From: an uncultured Muribaculaceae bacterium
GTDB lineage: Bacteria > Bacteroidota > Bacteroidia > Bacteroidales > Muribaculaceae
Length of the DNA: 64,000 nucleotides
Assembly: GCA_947632485.1 (NCBI GenBank)
Contig: CANRPJ010000014.1
Span: forward strand, 1-64,000
Direction: 5' to 3'
Shown: one piece after another, positions 6,932-16,288 of the stretch
Position numbering within the stretch: position 1 is the first letter of the stretch
How the letters are laid out: each line of letters begins with the position of its first letter
Made by a program: the position numbers and the translations under genes
Notes under the pieces: model-generated
What the model was told of the DNA's origin: nothing
Database searches by the model: none
Seen by the model: only the letters and a program-made list of their open reading frames with translations

Positions 6932-9900
6932 ATGGCATTCAGTAACATACTAAAGAAGATTTTCGGCGATCAGAGTGAGCGCGCTGTGCGGCCCCTCTGG
7001 AATAGGCTTGAGCGCGAAATCAAGCCTCTGTCGGCCCAGATGGAGCAGGATACTAACGATGAGCTTCGCGGCCGCATTGACCGCATTCGCGGCGATATCC
7101 GCGGCGAGGCCCAGAAATATAAAGATGAAATCGAATCGGTGAGAGCCGAGATCGAGACGCTCGACTATGCCAAGCGCGAGCCGCTGTGGAAGCGCATCGA
7201 CGATCTCCGCGAGGAGTGCTTCGCCATGTATGCCCGTAAGCTCGACGATGTGCTGCCCGAGGTGTTCGCGGTGGTGAAGGAGACTGCCCGCCGCTTCAAC
7301 GAGGGTCCGACCGTAGAGGTCACCGCAACTCAGGCTGACCGCGAGCTGGCTGCTGCCGGCAAGGATTTCGTCACTATCGAAGGCGACAAGGCTATCTACA
7401 AGAATGAATGGATGGCCGGCGGCAACATGATAAAGTGGGATATGGTGCACTATGACGTGCAGCTTATCGGCGGTATGGTGCTTCATGGCATCATGAACGG
7501 CGACAAGCCTACCAACAACATCGCCGAGATGGCTACCGGCGAGGGTAAGACGCTTGTGGCTACGCTTCCGGTGTTCCTCAACGCCCTCACGGGCGAGGGG
7601 GTCCACGTGGTGACCGTCAACGACTATCTGGCCAAGCGCGACTCGGAGTGGATGGGACCGATCTATCAGTTCCACGGCCTGACGGTAGATTGCATCGACA
7701 AGACGCAGCCCAACTCGGCCGAGCGCCGCAACGCTTACCGGTGCGACATCACGTTCGGCACCAACAATGAGTTCGGCTTCGACTATCTGCGCGACAATAT
7801 GGCTACGATGCCGGAAGATCTCGTGCAGCGCGATGAGCATTACTATGCCATTGTCGATGAGGTCGACTCCGTGCTCGTCGACGATGCCCGCACGCCGCTT
7901 ATCATCTCAGGTCCGGTGCCGAAGGGCGACGACCAGATGTTCAACGAGTTTAAGCCCAACGTAGAGAAGGTGGTCAATGCCCAGCGCAAGCTTGCTCAGA
8001 ATCTGCTTCTCGAGGCGAAGGGCAAGATCGCGGCAGCCATGAGCGGCGATCCGGAGAAGATTGCCCAGTATGACCGCCACAAAGGCGAGCCGGGAGCCAA
8101 GCCCCTCACTGCCGACCAGCTTCTCGAAGACGGCGGCCTGGCGCTCTTCCGTGTCTACAAGGCTTTGCCGAAGCATGGCCCCCTTATCCGCTACCTCAGC
8201 GAGGAGGGTATAAAGCAGATTCTGCTTAAGACCGAGGGCAAATATATGCAGGACAACAACCGCGAGATGCCCAAGGCTGTGGAGCCGCTCTATTTCGTGA
8301 TCGACGAGAAGAACCATAGCATCGAGCTCACCGACAAGGGTATCGAAGTGCTTACAGGCACTACCCAGGACCCCGACTTCTTCGTGCTGCCCGATATCGC
8401 CGCTCAGCTCGCAGGAGTTGATGCCGAGGAGCATACGCCCGAGGAGAAGCAGGAGCTGAAAGATTCCATGCTTCAGAACTATTCCGTGAAGGCGGAGCGC
8501 GTGCATACCGTTAACCAGCTGCTGAAAGCCTACACGCTCTTCGATAAGGACGTGGAATACGTGATCGACGACAATAAGATCAAGATCGTCGATGAGCAGA
8601 CGGGCCGTATCATGGAGGGTCGCCGCTACTCCGACGGTCTGCATCAGGCTATCGAGGCGAAGGAGGGCGTGAAGGTAGAAGCCGCCACGCAGACCTATGC
8701 TACGATCACGCTTCAGAATTATTTCCGAATGTATCGCAAGCTGGCCGGTATGACCGGTACGGCTATGACCGAGGCAGGCGAGTTCTACGATATCTATAAG
8801 CTCGAGGTGGTGGAGATTCCCACCAACCGCCCGGTGATCCGCAACGACCAGTCGGATAGAGTTTACCGCACGAAGAAGGCGAAATATGCCGCCATTATCG
8901 AAGAGGTGCAGAAGATGGTCGATGCTGGGCGCCCGGTGCTCGTGGGCACCACATCGGTTGAGATCTCCGAGCTGCTCTCCAAGATGCTGCAGCTCCGCAA
9001 GATTCCCCATCAGGTGCTCAATGCCAAGCTCCACCAGAAGGAGGCCGAGATCGTGGCTCAGGCGGGTAAGACAGGCACTGTGACTATCGCCACCAACATG
9101 GCCGGCCGAGGCACCGACATCAAGCTCACCCCCGAGGTGAAGGAGGCGGGAGGTCTTGCCATTATCGGCACAGAGCGCCATGAGAGCCGCCGTGTGGACC
9201 GCCAGCTGCGCGGTCGTGCCGGTCGTCAGGGCGACCCGGGCAGCAGCGTGTTCTTCGTATCGTTTGAGGATACCGTGATGCGCCTCTTCGCCAACGACCG
9301 TGTGGTCAAGACCCTCGACCGTCTCGGCTTCAAGGAGGAAGACATGATTGAGTCGAAGATGGTGACCAAGAGCATCGAAAACGCCCAGAAGCGCGTGGAG
9401 GAGAACAACTTCGGTATCCGTAAGCGCCTCGTGGAATACGACGATGTGATGAACGCCCAGCGCAAGGGCGTGTATGGTCGCCGTCAGAATGCCCTCAAGG
9501 GTGAGCGTATCGGCACCGATATAGCAAATATGGTCTATGAGGTGGCCGAGGAGCTTGCCAACCGCGGTTACCAGAATTTCCACGATCTCGACGAGGAGGT
9601 GCGCAAGAGCCTGGCTATCGAGGTGCCTTTCACAGAGGAGGAATATCCGAAGATGGACGCCTCGCAGGTGGCCGATGCCCTGGCTGAGACCGCTATGGAG
9701 ACGCTCGCGCGCAAGAAGGAGAAGATGGCTCAGGGCCTGATGCCCTACGTGAAGGATTTCGTGGAGCAGCAGGGGGCGAAAGGCCTGATCGGAGTGCCCG
9801 TCACCGACGGCCGCCGTGTGTTCAATATCCGTGCCGATATCGAGGAGGCTTATGCCAACGGGTGCGCGCCGGTCACCAAGGCATGGGAGAAGGCGGTGCT

Positions 9901-10396
9901 TCTGAGCTCTATTGATAGCGCCTGGCAGGAGCAGCTGCGCGAGATGGACGAACTGCGCAAGTCCGTGCAGAATGCAAGCTACGAGCAGAAGGATCCTCTG
10001 GTGATCTATAAGCTGGAGGCCTACGAGCTTTGGAAGAAGATGCTCTGGGAGATGAATTCCAAATCCGTGGCTACCCTGATGCGCGGCAAGCTGGCAGTGC
10101 CCGACTATGAGGAGGCCAAGGCGCAGCGTGAGCAGCAGGAGGCATCCCGCCGCCAGCGCGAGCAGGAGATAAGCCGCGAGGCGAGCGCAAGGCCGCGCCA
10201 GAACCCGTATGCCGGTTATTCTACTACCCGTGGCGCTTATCCGGGCGAGTCGGCTCAGCGTCAGGCCGCCCAGAATGTGAACCGTCCGCAGGGCCCTGTG
10301 CAGCCCATCAAGGCGCAGCCCAAAGTGGGGCGCAATGATCCCTGCCCATGCGGCTCCGGCAAGAAATACAAGAACTGCCACGGCCGCAACGAGTAA
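6932..10396 (+). CDS. secA: Preprotein translocase ATPase SecA
   Basis: ATPase motor that drives proteins through SecYEG at the inner membrane; 1154 residues, long as is usual in Bacteroidetes. I start at ATG 6932 ([12 protein letters not shown]), which matches the normal SecA N-terminus, although the frame is open upstream to 6671. Visible features are Walker A (M-A-T-G-E-G-K-T), Walker B/DEAD-like D-E-V-D-S, the preprotein cross-linking region, the NBD2 signature [22 protein letters not shown], and a C-terminal zinc-binding SecB/ribosome tail [14 protein letters not shown] 47-base gap follows before the DUF3857 gene. Confidence 0.98.
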   Translation: MAFSNILKKIFGDQSERAVRPLWNRLEREIKPLSAQMEQDTNDELRGRIDRIRGDIRGEAQKYKDEIESVRAEIETLDYAKREPLWKRIDDLREECFAMYARKLDDVLPEVFAVVKETARRFNEGPTVEVTATQADRELAAAGKDFVTIEGDKAIYKNEWMAGGNMIKWDMVHYDVQLIGGMVLHGIMNGDKPTNNIAEMATGEGKTLVATLPVFLNALTGEGVHVVTVNDYLAKRDSEWMGPIYQFHGLTVDCIDKTQPNSAERRNAYRCDITFGTNNEFGFDYLRDNMATMPEDLVQRDEHYYAIVDEVDSVLVDDARTPLIISGPVPKGDDQMFNEFKPNVEKVVNAQRKLAQNLLLEAKGKIAAAMSGDPEKIAQYDRHKGEPGAKPLTADQLLEDGGLALFRVYKALPKHGPLIRYLSEEGIKQILLKTEGKYMQDNNREMPKAVEPLYFVIDEKNHSIELTDKGIEVLTGTTQDPDFFVLPDIAAQLAGVDAEEHTPEEKQELKDSMLQNYSVKAERVHTVNQLLKAYTLFDKDVEYVIDDNKIKIVDEQTGRIMEGRRYSDGLHQAIEAKEGVKVEAATQTYATITLQNYFRMYRKLAGMTGTAMTEAGEFYDIYKLEVVEIPTNRPVIRNDQSDRVYRTKKAKYAAIIEEVQKMVDAGRPVLVGTTSVEISELLSKMLQLRKIPHQVLNAKLHQKEAEIVAQAGKTGTVTIATNMAGRGTDIKLTPEVKEAGGLAIIGTERHESRRVDRQLRGRAGRQGDPGSSVFFVSFEDTVMRLFANDRVVKTLDRLGFKEEDMIESKMVTKSIENAQKRVEENNFGIRKRLVEYDDVMNAQRKGVYGRRQNALKGERIGTDIANMVYEVAEELANRGYQNFHDLDEEVRKSLAIEVPFTEEEYPKMDASQVADALAETAMETLARKKEKMAQGLMPYVKDFVEQQGAKGLIGVPVTDGRRVFNIRADIEEAYANGCAPVTKAWEKAVLLSSIDSAWQEQLREMDELRKSVQNASYEQKDPLVIYKLEAYELWKKMLWEMNSKSVATLMRGKLAVPDYEEAKAQREQQEASRRQREQEISREASARPRQNPYAGYSTTRGAYPGESAQRQAAQNVNRPQGPVQPIKAQPKVGRNDPCPCGSGKKYKNCHGRNE

Positions 10397-10443
10397 GGCG
10401 CTCCCGCGACTTCTAAATTTTCAGAACGCAAAACCAACCGATA

Positions 10444-12405
10444 ATGAGAAAGCTTATATTCTCCCTTTTCACGCTTCTGATTCCGATGGCGATCTGGGCT
10501 CAGGACTGGAAGGGTCTGAAAGAAGAGGCTCTGGCCAACAAGGAGTTTGCCAAGAGTCCCACGGTCGTGCTCCTCGACAGCACGAGCGTGGAGGTGTCCG
10601 AACTGGGTTCGGGCAAGTTCGTGATCCGCAAGGTCATAATGATCAACGATGAGAAAGGCGCACTTGACAATCGTGTGATCAAGTTTGACTATGATCCTCT
10701 TACGGCTTATGCCGAATTCGCTGATATGAAGATATATCACCCCGATGGCACAGTCGATGAGCTCGACGTGAAGAAGGCGTGTGACTATGCCGCTCCGGCG
10801 CGTGCCATCTATTGGGGCGCCCGCCAAATCATGATGGAGCCCGGTATGCTTCAGCCCGGCGATGTGATCGATTATACGATCGATAAGAAGGGCTTCACCT
10901 ATGCCCTGCTTCTTGCCGGCGGCGACGACGATCGTTTCGTGCCCCCGATGCGAGGCGAGTTCTACGATATCGTGCCCTTCTGGGTGGAGCAGCCTACGGT
11001 GAAGAAGGTGTATCGCGTAAGCGTGCCGAAGAGCAAAGATGTGCAGTATGAGTTCTTCCAGGGCGATTGCCAGAGCTCTGTGAAGTTCGATGGTGACCGC
11101 CGGGTATATACCTTCTGGGTCGACGATGCAGTGCCTTTCCAGGGAGAGGCCAATATGGTCGACCGCTTCGATGTGGCTCCGAAACTGATGCTGTCGTCAA
11201 CTCCCAAATGGATTGATAAGTCGCTTTGGTTCAACAAGGTGAATGAAGACTACGGTAGCTTCAACCCCACTCCCGAGGCTCAGAAGAAGGTCGACGAGCT
11301 CCTTAAGGGAAAGACCGACGAGATGGAGCGCATAGCTATCCTGACTCACTGGGTGGCCGACAATATGCGCTATTCCGGAATCTCAATGGGCAAGGGCGAG
11401 GGCTATACGCTCCATAATACGCAGACCAACTTCACCGACCGTGCCGGTGTCTGCAAGGATAAGGCAGCGCTTCTGATCTCGATGCTGCGTATGGCAGGCT
11501 TCGAGGCATATCCCGCTATGACCATGGCCGGGTCGCGAATCGAGCAGATTCCCGCCGACCATTTCAACCACTGTGTGGCAGTCGTGAAGCTCAGCAACGG
11601 CCAGTATATACCGCTGGATCCTACCTGGGTGCCCTATAGCCGCGAGCTTTGGTCGAGCGCCGAGCAGCAGCAGAACTATCTGCCCGGTCTCCCCGAGGGC
11701 AGCGACCTTCTGCTTACCCCGGTGTCGGCTCCCGAGAACCATTATTTCAAGGTCGATGCCAAGACGCAACTCTCCGCCAACGGCACCCTAACCGGCGATC
11801 TCACGATCCGGGCCGAGGGTCAGTCTGATGCCGCTGTGCGCCGTCCGTTCCTCCAGGGATTTGCCGGCAACGAGTTCAATTCCATCGAATCGGAGCTTAA
11901 GCGCATCGCGCCTCAGGCCCGCCTGATCAGCTATACCTGCCCTGATGCGAAGGATTACCAGAAGGGTCCCGTTATGCTGAAAATCAAATTCGAGATTCCG
12001 GACTACGCTACGGTGGCCGACGGCGTGATGATCTGCCGCCCGGCTACGCTCGGAAATATGTATGCCGGCGTGAAATCCTTCCTGCACACCGATACGAGCA
12101 AGGAAACCCGCAAATATGGTTTCAAGGATTCCTGCTCGCGCCTGATTGAGCTTAAGGAGACGATGACTCTGCCTCAGGGCTACACCTGGGACGGCGCTTC
12201 AGATGCTCAGCAGAATTTAGATATCGATTCAGACGTGGCTGATTTCAAGAGCGCTATCAGCTCCAACCGCAACACCCTGAATATGGACGTAACGCTGTCG
12301 CTGGGCAAGAGAGTGTATGAGGCAGCCGACTGGAGCGACTACCGCAAGGCAGTAGACGCATATAAGAATCTGGCAGATTCAGAATTCGTATTCATCAAGA
12401 AATGA
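10444..12405 (+). CDS. DUF3857/transglutaminase-like periplasmic protein
   Basis: Exported protein of 653 residues with signal peptide (M-R-K-L-I-F-S-L-F, cleavage likely after W-A-Q). Order: DUF3857 N-terminal domain (about 50-230), transglutaminase-like core (about 270-410) and a C-terminal beta domain. The cysteine-protease-like triad is intact: C in R-A-G-V-C-K-D-K-A near residue 337, H in H-F-N-H-C-V near 377 and D in P-L-D-P-T-W near 396. Family members are thought to act on peptides or proteins in the periplasm; the substrate is unknown. It lies behind secA and overlaps the start region of a degenerate paralogue. Confidence 0.85.
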   Translation: MRKLIFSLFTLLIPMAIWAQDWKGLKEEALANKEFAKSPTVVLLDSTSVEVSELGSGKFVIRKVIMINDEKGALDNRVIKFDYDPLTAYAEFADMKIYHPDGTVDELDVKKACDYAAPARAIYWGARQIMMEPGMLQPGDVIDYTIDKKGFTYALLLAGGDDDRFVPPMRGEFYDIVPFWVEQPTVKKVYRVSVPKSKDVQYEFFQGDCQSSVKFDGDRRVYTFWVDDAVPFQGEANMVDRFDVAPKLMLSSTPKWIDKSLWFNKVNEDYGSFNPTPEAQKKVDELLKGKTDEMERIAILTHWVADNMRYSGISMGKGEGYTLHNTQTNFTDRAGVCKDKAALLISMLRMAGFEAYPAMTMAGSRIEQIPADHFNHCVAVVKLSNGQYIPLDPTWVPYSRELWSSAEQQQNYLPGLPEGSDLLLTPVSAPENHYFKVDAKTQLSANGTLTGDLTIRAEGQSDAAVRRPFLQGFAGNEFNSIESELKRIAPQARLISYTCPDAKDYQKGPVMLKIKFEIPDYATVADGVMICRPATLGNMYAGVKSFLHTDTSKETRKYGFKDSCSRLIELKETMTLPQGYTWDGASDAQQNLDIDSDVADFKSAISSNRNTLNMDVTLSLGKRVYEAADWSDYRKAVDAYKNLADSEFVFIKK

Positions 12406-12416
12406 GGCACATGGTT

Positions 12417-14033
12417 ATGAAGAGAATATTATTTGTGGCCTTGGGCCTGATGGCGACTTCCGCCGCATTTGCCCAGACTGACGCGACCCTGAACTACGTA
12501 ACGGAAACCTACACGCTGAAATCCGATGGCGCTACCGACTATGACTATTCAAAGTCGATGACGTTTCATTCGAATTACTCGTTCTTCTCCCTCTTCGGCG
12601 AGACCTTCATCGTCTACAATCCTGAATTTCAGAAGCTGAAGATCGATGAGGCCTATACGGTGCAGAAAGATGGCACGCGGATCAATTTCCCGGCCAACGC
12701 TTTCAATGAGGTGCTTCCTTCGGGTGCGGCCAATTCAGCCGCCTACAACGGCCTGAAAGAGATGGTGGTGACCCAGACAGGCCTCGAGGCAGGCGCAACC
12801 TCCTATCTGGCGTATACGATCACGAGCGCGCCGGAGAGCACTCCCACGCTCGACTATGACAAGGTGCTCGCCGTGGCCGGTGCCGATATCAAGAAATATG
12901 TGGTGAGCGTCACCGTGCCCGATGGCAAGAAGCTCAACTGGAGCCTTACGGGATCGAGTGTGAAGCCTGAGATCAAGGGCAATACCTACACTTGGACCTT
13001 CACTAACATTCCTGCCGCCCCAACCGAGGCTATGGCAGCTTCGGAATGTGCAGGCTATCCGCACCTCGCCTTCACTACTGCCGGCTCGCTCGAAGAGGCT
13101 CTGCGCCCGCTCACTATGGAGACGCGCGATATTTGCCGCGTGCCCAAGCAGGTGCTCGAAGGTAAGGCTTCTCCGGAGCAGAAGATCGAGGCCGTGCAGA
13201 GCTTTATTATCAATAATATAGCTCTCGGCCATGTGGATCCGGCTCTTACGGGCTACGCCTTGCGCCAGTGTAACGAAGTGCTCGAGAGCGCTTTCGGCAC
13301 TGAGCCTGAGAAGGCTGCCGCAATGGCGAAGATGCTTCGCGGCGAGGGAATCGATGCCCAGGTAGTGGTGATGATGCCTAAGGCTACCGAGGCGAAGAGC
13401 ATTCCTTCGATCAAGAAATATCTCGTTAAAGCCGGTGGTAAATATTATTCAGCTACCGAGAAAGGCGAGTATCCCGCCGCGCTTTATGCTGATCGCAATG
13501 ATTTCTACGATCTTGGCGGCAACGCCCAGAGTGTAGGGGCAGCGGCTCTGGTGATCAATGCCAGCGCCCAGATAGCAGTAAGCGCCAAGGGCGCTGAGCT
13601 GAAGAGCTCTGACCGCAAGGCTACTCCTGCAGGAGTGAATGTGAAGGTGGCCAACGGAGGCAAGGTCGAGAAGGCCGGTGGCTACTATGTATATACGCTT
13701 CCGGGTGTGAGCGGCGGTGCCGATGCTCTCGGTCTGTCGCGTCTCAACTCCCAGCGTAAAAATGCAGTGGAATTCAAATATCCGGTAGCCGAGACCTGCG
13801 AATACACGCTTATTCTCGACGGTCTGAAAGCCGTAAGCAAGAGTAACACCGTAAGCCTGAAGAACGCTGCCGGCAGCGTTGAGATGACGGTAAACGCCAC
13901 GGGCGATAAGGTAACCGTGAAGCGCTCCATCAAGCTGGATAAGAGCGTATATACCCCCGCAGAATACAAAGAGCTGCAGGCTCTCCTGAAGGAGTGGAAC
14001 TCTGCGGCCTGGAAGCGGATCGTGCTGAAATAA
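12417..14033 (+). CDS. DUF3857 protein, catalytically degenerate paralogue
   Basis: Exported protein of 538 residues; ATG 12417 gives the cleanest signal peptide (M-K-R-I-L-F-V-A-L-G..., ending F-A-Q), while ATG 12402 overlaps the upstream stop and is also possible. It has the same DUF3857-plus-transglutaminase fold as its neighbour, but where active members have G-V-C-K-D-K it reads F-G-T-E-P-E-K-A, and no matching His or Asp is visible. It is therefore probably a binding protein or partner rather than an enzyme (inference). Tandem position suggests duplication and a paired function. A strong hairpin follows. Confidence 0.75.
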   Translation: MKRILFVALGLMATSAAFAQTDATLNYVTETYTLKSDGATDYDYSKSMTFHSNYSFFSLFGETFIVYNPEFQKLKIDEAYTVQKDGTRINFPANAFNEVLPSGAANSAAYNGLKEMVVTQTGLEAGATSYLAYTITSAPESTPTLDYDKVLAVAGADIKKYVVSVTVPDGKKLNWSLTGSSVKPEIKGNTYTWTFTNIPAAPTEAMAASECAGYPHLAFTTAGSLEEALRPLTMETRDICRVPKQVLEGKASPEQKIEAVQSFIINNIALGHVDPALTGYALRQCNEVLESAFGTEPEKAAAMAKMLRGEGIDAQVVVMMPKATEAKSIPSIKKYLVKAGGKYYSATEKGEYPAALYADRNDFYDLGGNAQSVGAAALVINASAQIAVSAKGAELKSSDRKATPAGVNVKVANGGKVEKAGGYYVYTLPGVSGGADALGLSRLNSQRKNAVEFKYPVAETCEYTLILDGLKAVSKSNTVSLKNAAGSVEMTVNATGDKVTVKRSIKLDKSVYTPAEYKELQALLKEWNSAAWKRIVLK

Positions 14034-14056
14034 AAGCGATTTGCTGAGAAACTGAA

Positions 14057-14092
14057 GAAGGGGGTGGGCACACTCGGTGTTCCACCCCCTTC
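14057..14092 (+). terminator. Terminator-like hairpin after the DUF3857 pair
   Basis: A perfect 11-bp stem, GAAGGGGGTGG (14057-14067) with CCACCCCCTTC (14082-14092) and a 14-base loop. It lies 24 bases after the stop of the DUF3857 paralogue. The T-run is poor (CTTG). Confidence 0.55.
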
Positions 14093-14169
14093 CTTGTCAA
14101 TGTGAGCGCAAAAAAGAGAGCAAACACCGGTAAGGTATTTGCCCTCTGTAAGACCTTTGCCCTAAGCGA

Positions 14170-14670
14170 TTATTTCACCAGCTTCAGGGTATAATTCATT
14201 TCCGGATTGGCAGCCTTCTCCAAATCAGCGTTGACCATAGTCAGAGTCGAGTCGGAATCAACCAGGAAGTAAGCCGGGGTGTCGAGAGAACCGGCCTGAG
14301 AATCCTTCTGGTCCTTCTTCAGCTCATAGTAGGTCTTGCCATCTTTCGTCTTGATATAGAAATCGCCTTCGCTTGCGAAGCTCTTGCCGTCGGTGCTGCC
14401 TACAGCAGAGGTAGAGTCGGCCATTACCACGGTTTCTACGAGCTTGTAGTCGCCGTCGTTGTCGTCGTTATCAAACTCGAGCGTAAGGGTATAGCGCATT
14501 CCGTCGGCGTCAGCCATCGGCAGCACTCCGGTGAACACCTCAGTCTTATCGCCCTTGGCGCATTTACCGCAATCGTTGCAAGAGTCAGCACTTGCGCTCT
14601 TGTTTCCTGAGCATGCAGCCATTCCGAGCATAGCGAGGCCGGCAGCTGCAAACAAGATAGTTTTCTTCAT
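14170..14670 (-). CDS. NlpE-like lipoprotein
   Basis: Lipoprotein of 166 residues with lipobox M-A-A-C near residue 19. The mature protein begins with a Ser/Ala stretch and a cysteine cluster C-N-D-C-G-K-C, then an NlpE N-terminal-type beta-barrel domain (T-G-V-L-P-M-A-D-A-D-G at the start, Y-T-L-K-L-V-K at the end). In enterobacteria NlpE relates to copper resistance and envelope stress; here only the domain likeness is seen. Anchored in the inner or outer membrane. Convergent with the DUF3857 pair and divergent from the SDR gene. Confidence 0.7.
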   Translation of the reverse strand: MKKTILFAAAGLAMLGMAACSGNKSASADSCNDCGKCAKGDKTEVFTGVLPMADADGMRYTLTLEFDNDDNDGDYKLVETVVMADSTSAVGSTDGKSFASEGDFYIKTKDGKTYYELKKDQKDSQAGSLDTPAYFLVDSDSTLTMVNADLEKAANPEMNYTLKLVK

Positions 14671-14872
14671 TTCTTCAAATTATTAATAAATTGTAAGATT
14701 TCGCGTTTTTCTAACTATAACAATCTCTCTGAAAATTAGTTCATTTAGCCTTGATTAGGAGTGAAAGAACGGTCATATAATAGCTTAATAGCCTAATAAT
14801 GCGAAGCTGGTGAAGGAATTATTCTTCTGCGGGCGTTATAGATATGTGAAACCTTATTATGAAGAATAGACT

Positions 14873-15649
14873 ATGAAAAGAGTGATTATAATGGGAGCCT
14901 CGTCAGGCATAGGCTTCAAGGTAGCGGAGATGCTCGCTTCGAGGGGAGTGCGTATAGGTATTGCCGCGCGCCATACTGAAACCATTGAGCAGCTCCGGCT
15001 GCGATATCCGGAGCAGGTGGAGATAGCCAAGATCGACGTATCGAAACCGGCAGCGTCGGGTCAGCTTATCGATCTGATTGAGCGCACCGGCGGTATGGAT
15101 ATCTATCTCCATGTGGCCGGCGTAGGCTATGAGAATCTTACGCTTGATCCTGAGAAAGAGGTGTCCGTAGTAGATATCAACGCAGCCGGATTCGTGCGCA
15201 TGATCGATACGGCCTACCGGTATTACCGTGACAATGGCGTGCACGGTCAGATAGCAGCCATAACATCGGTGGCCGGCACCAACGGCATAGGACGGCTCAC
15301 CGCTTATTCCGCAACCAAACGCTTCGGTCAGACCTATCTCGTAGCTCTCGAGCAGCTTGCCAATATGGAGGGAAGCGGAATCACCTTTACCGATATCCGT
15401 CCGGGTTGGGTGAAGACTCCGCTGCTCACTCCCGGAGTGAAATATCCGATGGAGATGACGGTTGATTATGTGGCCAGGCGTGTTATCAAGGCGGTGGTGC
15501 GCAAGGAGCGGGTATGCGTGATCGACTGGAGATGGAATCTTGTGGTCGGTCTCTGGCGCATGGTGCCAAATGCCCTGTGGGTCAAGATGAATATGAAGCT
15601 CTCAAACCCTGATGCCCCTCTTCCGGAAGCCCCTGCGTCAGAAGAGTAG
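14873..15649 (+). CDS. Short-chain dehydrogenase/reductase
   Basis: NAD(P)-dependent classical SDR of 258 residues. Rossmann motif G-A-S-S-G-I-G at residues 8-14, the catalytic Ser in A-A-I-T-S-V-A-G, Y-S-A-T-K (YxxxK) near residue 144, and R-P-G-W-V-K-T-P-L-L after it. A hydrophobic C-terminal segment (V-V-G-L-W-R-M-V-P) may associate with the membrane. The substrate is unknown. It stands alone, followed by a bidirectional terminator shared with the marR-family gene. Confidence 0.85.
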   Translation: MKRVIIMGASSGIGFKVAEMLASRGVRIGIAARHTETIEQLRLRYPEQVEIAKIDVSKPAASGQLIDLIERTGGMDIYLHVAGVGYENLTLDPEKEVSVVDINAAGFVRMIDTAYRYYRDNGVHGQIAAITSVAGTNGIGRLTAYSATKRFGQTYLVALEQLANMEGSGITFTDIRPGWVKTPLLTPGVKYPMEMTVDYVARRVIKAVVRKERVCVIDWRWNLVVGLWRMVPNALWVKMNMKLSNPDAPLPEAPASEE

Positions 15650-15681
15650 TAGTTCTTAAGAGCAGAGTGCTTGATATAATG

Positions 15682-15736
15682 AACGCACTTAATTGAATCG
15701 ATGCATTAAGCAGTCAATTAGGTGCGTTTACTTTTT
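15682..15736. terminator. Bidirectional terminator between SDR and MarR-family gene
   Basis: A 15-bp stem with one G-T wobble: AACGCACTTAATTGA (15682-15696) with TCAATTAGGTGCGTT (15714-15728), followed on the plus strand by TACTTTTT. The minus-strand MarR gene stops inside the right arm, so the hairpin serves both convergent genes. Confidence 0.8.
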
Positions 15737-16156
15737 GTGCATCACAATCTTGCCAAGCAGCGTGAAGAGTTCATTCACTTCTGAATCTGAAAAATCTTTG
15801 AATATTTCTTTAAGAGTTTCGTTAGCGATTCTTTTAATAGAGGCCTTTAAGTTCAGAGCCTTATCAGTGGCAACCACATAATTTGAACGTCCTGTCTGAG
15901 CCTTACGGTTCACATATCCTTTCCTTTCCAGAATATCGATTGTGCGTTTTATCGCGGCAGCGTCTTTTTTAAGAATCTCAGCTATTTGAATTTGGGTCAT
16001 AGGAGCATCATTTGAGTAGATTGCTCGCAGAACTGAATATTGAGAATGAGGCAGTTCTATTCCTTCATGTTGAAATCTGTCAGCGAGTGCTGATGACATA
16101 GCGGCTAAAGCCTGCTCCATCATGAACCCCATCAAATGTATTTTAGATATATCCAT
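15728..16156 (-). CDS. MarR-family transcriptional regulator
   Basis: Winged-helix regulator of 142 residues. I start at ATG 16156 (M-D-I-S-K-I-H), downstream of a good promoter; longer upstream reading is A/T-rich and non-coding in look. The winged helix spans about residues 30-100 (Q-Y-S-V-L-R-A-I then M-T-Q-I-Q-I-A-E-I-L-K-K-D, recognition helix, then wing with G-R-S-N-Y-V-V-A-T-D). MarR proteins act as dimers sensing phenolics, oxidants or metabolites. It lies downstream of poxB in the same direction but has its own promoter overlapping a 10-bp palindrome, which suggests autoregulation. Confidence 0.85.
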   Translation of the reverse strand: MDISKIHLMGFMMEQALAAMSSALADRFQHEGIELPHSQYSVLRAIYSNDAPMTQIQIAEILKKDAAAIKRTIDILERKGYVNRKAQTGRSNYVVATDKALNLKASIKRIANETLKEIFKDFSDSEVNELFTLLGKIVMHKK

Positions 16157-16187
16157 TGACAAATTGCTCGTTTGGAAATTATAAATA

Positions 16188-16218
16188 CAAATATAAATAT
16201 AATTATTGATTGCGCAAT
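16188..16218 (-). promoter_or_regulatory. MarR-gene promoter with overlapping palindromic operator
   Basis: On the minus strand TTG (16215-16217), a 19-base spacer, TATATTTG (16188-16195). The perfect palindrome ATTGCGCAAT (16209-16218) covers the -33 element, an ideal place for repression by a MarR dimer. Autoregulation is inferred. Confidence 0.6.
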
Positions 16219-16221
16219 ATT

Positions 16222-16269
16222 CATATAGGGGAGGCTTAACTGTCGGACAGTCAGTCTCCCCCATATATG
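16222..16269 (-). terminator. Compound hairpin between poxB and the MarR gene
   Basis: Outer arms CATATAGGGGAG (16222-16233) and CTCCCCCATATATG (16256-16269) pair imperfectly, and inside them ACTGTC (16239-16244) pairs with GACAGT (16246-16251). It lies 20 bases after the poxB stop. No T-run follows, so it may be a terminator, attenuator or RNA-stability element. Confidence 0.5.
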
Positions 16270-16288
16270 TGAGCCACAAAAATAAGTT

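Noticed and set aside
7907..10381. Very long minus-strand open frame (824 codons) opposite secA
   Set aside because: It is an antisense shadow of secA: Leu/His-rich composition from the complement of common codons, no start context and no family likeness.
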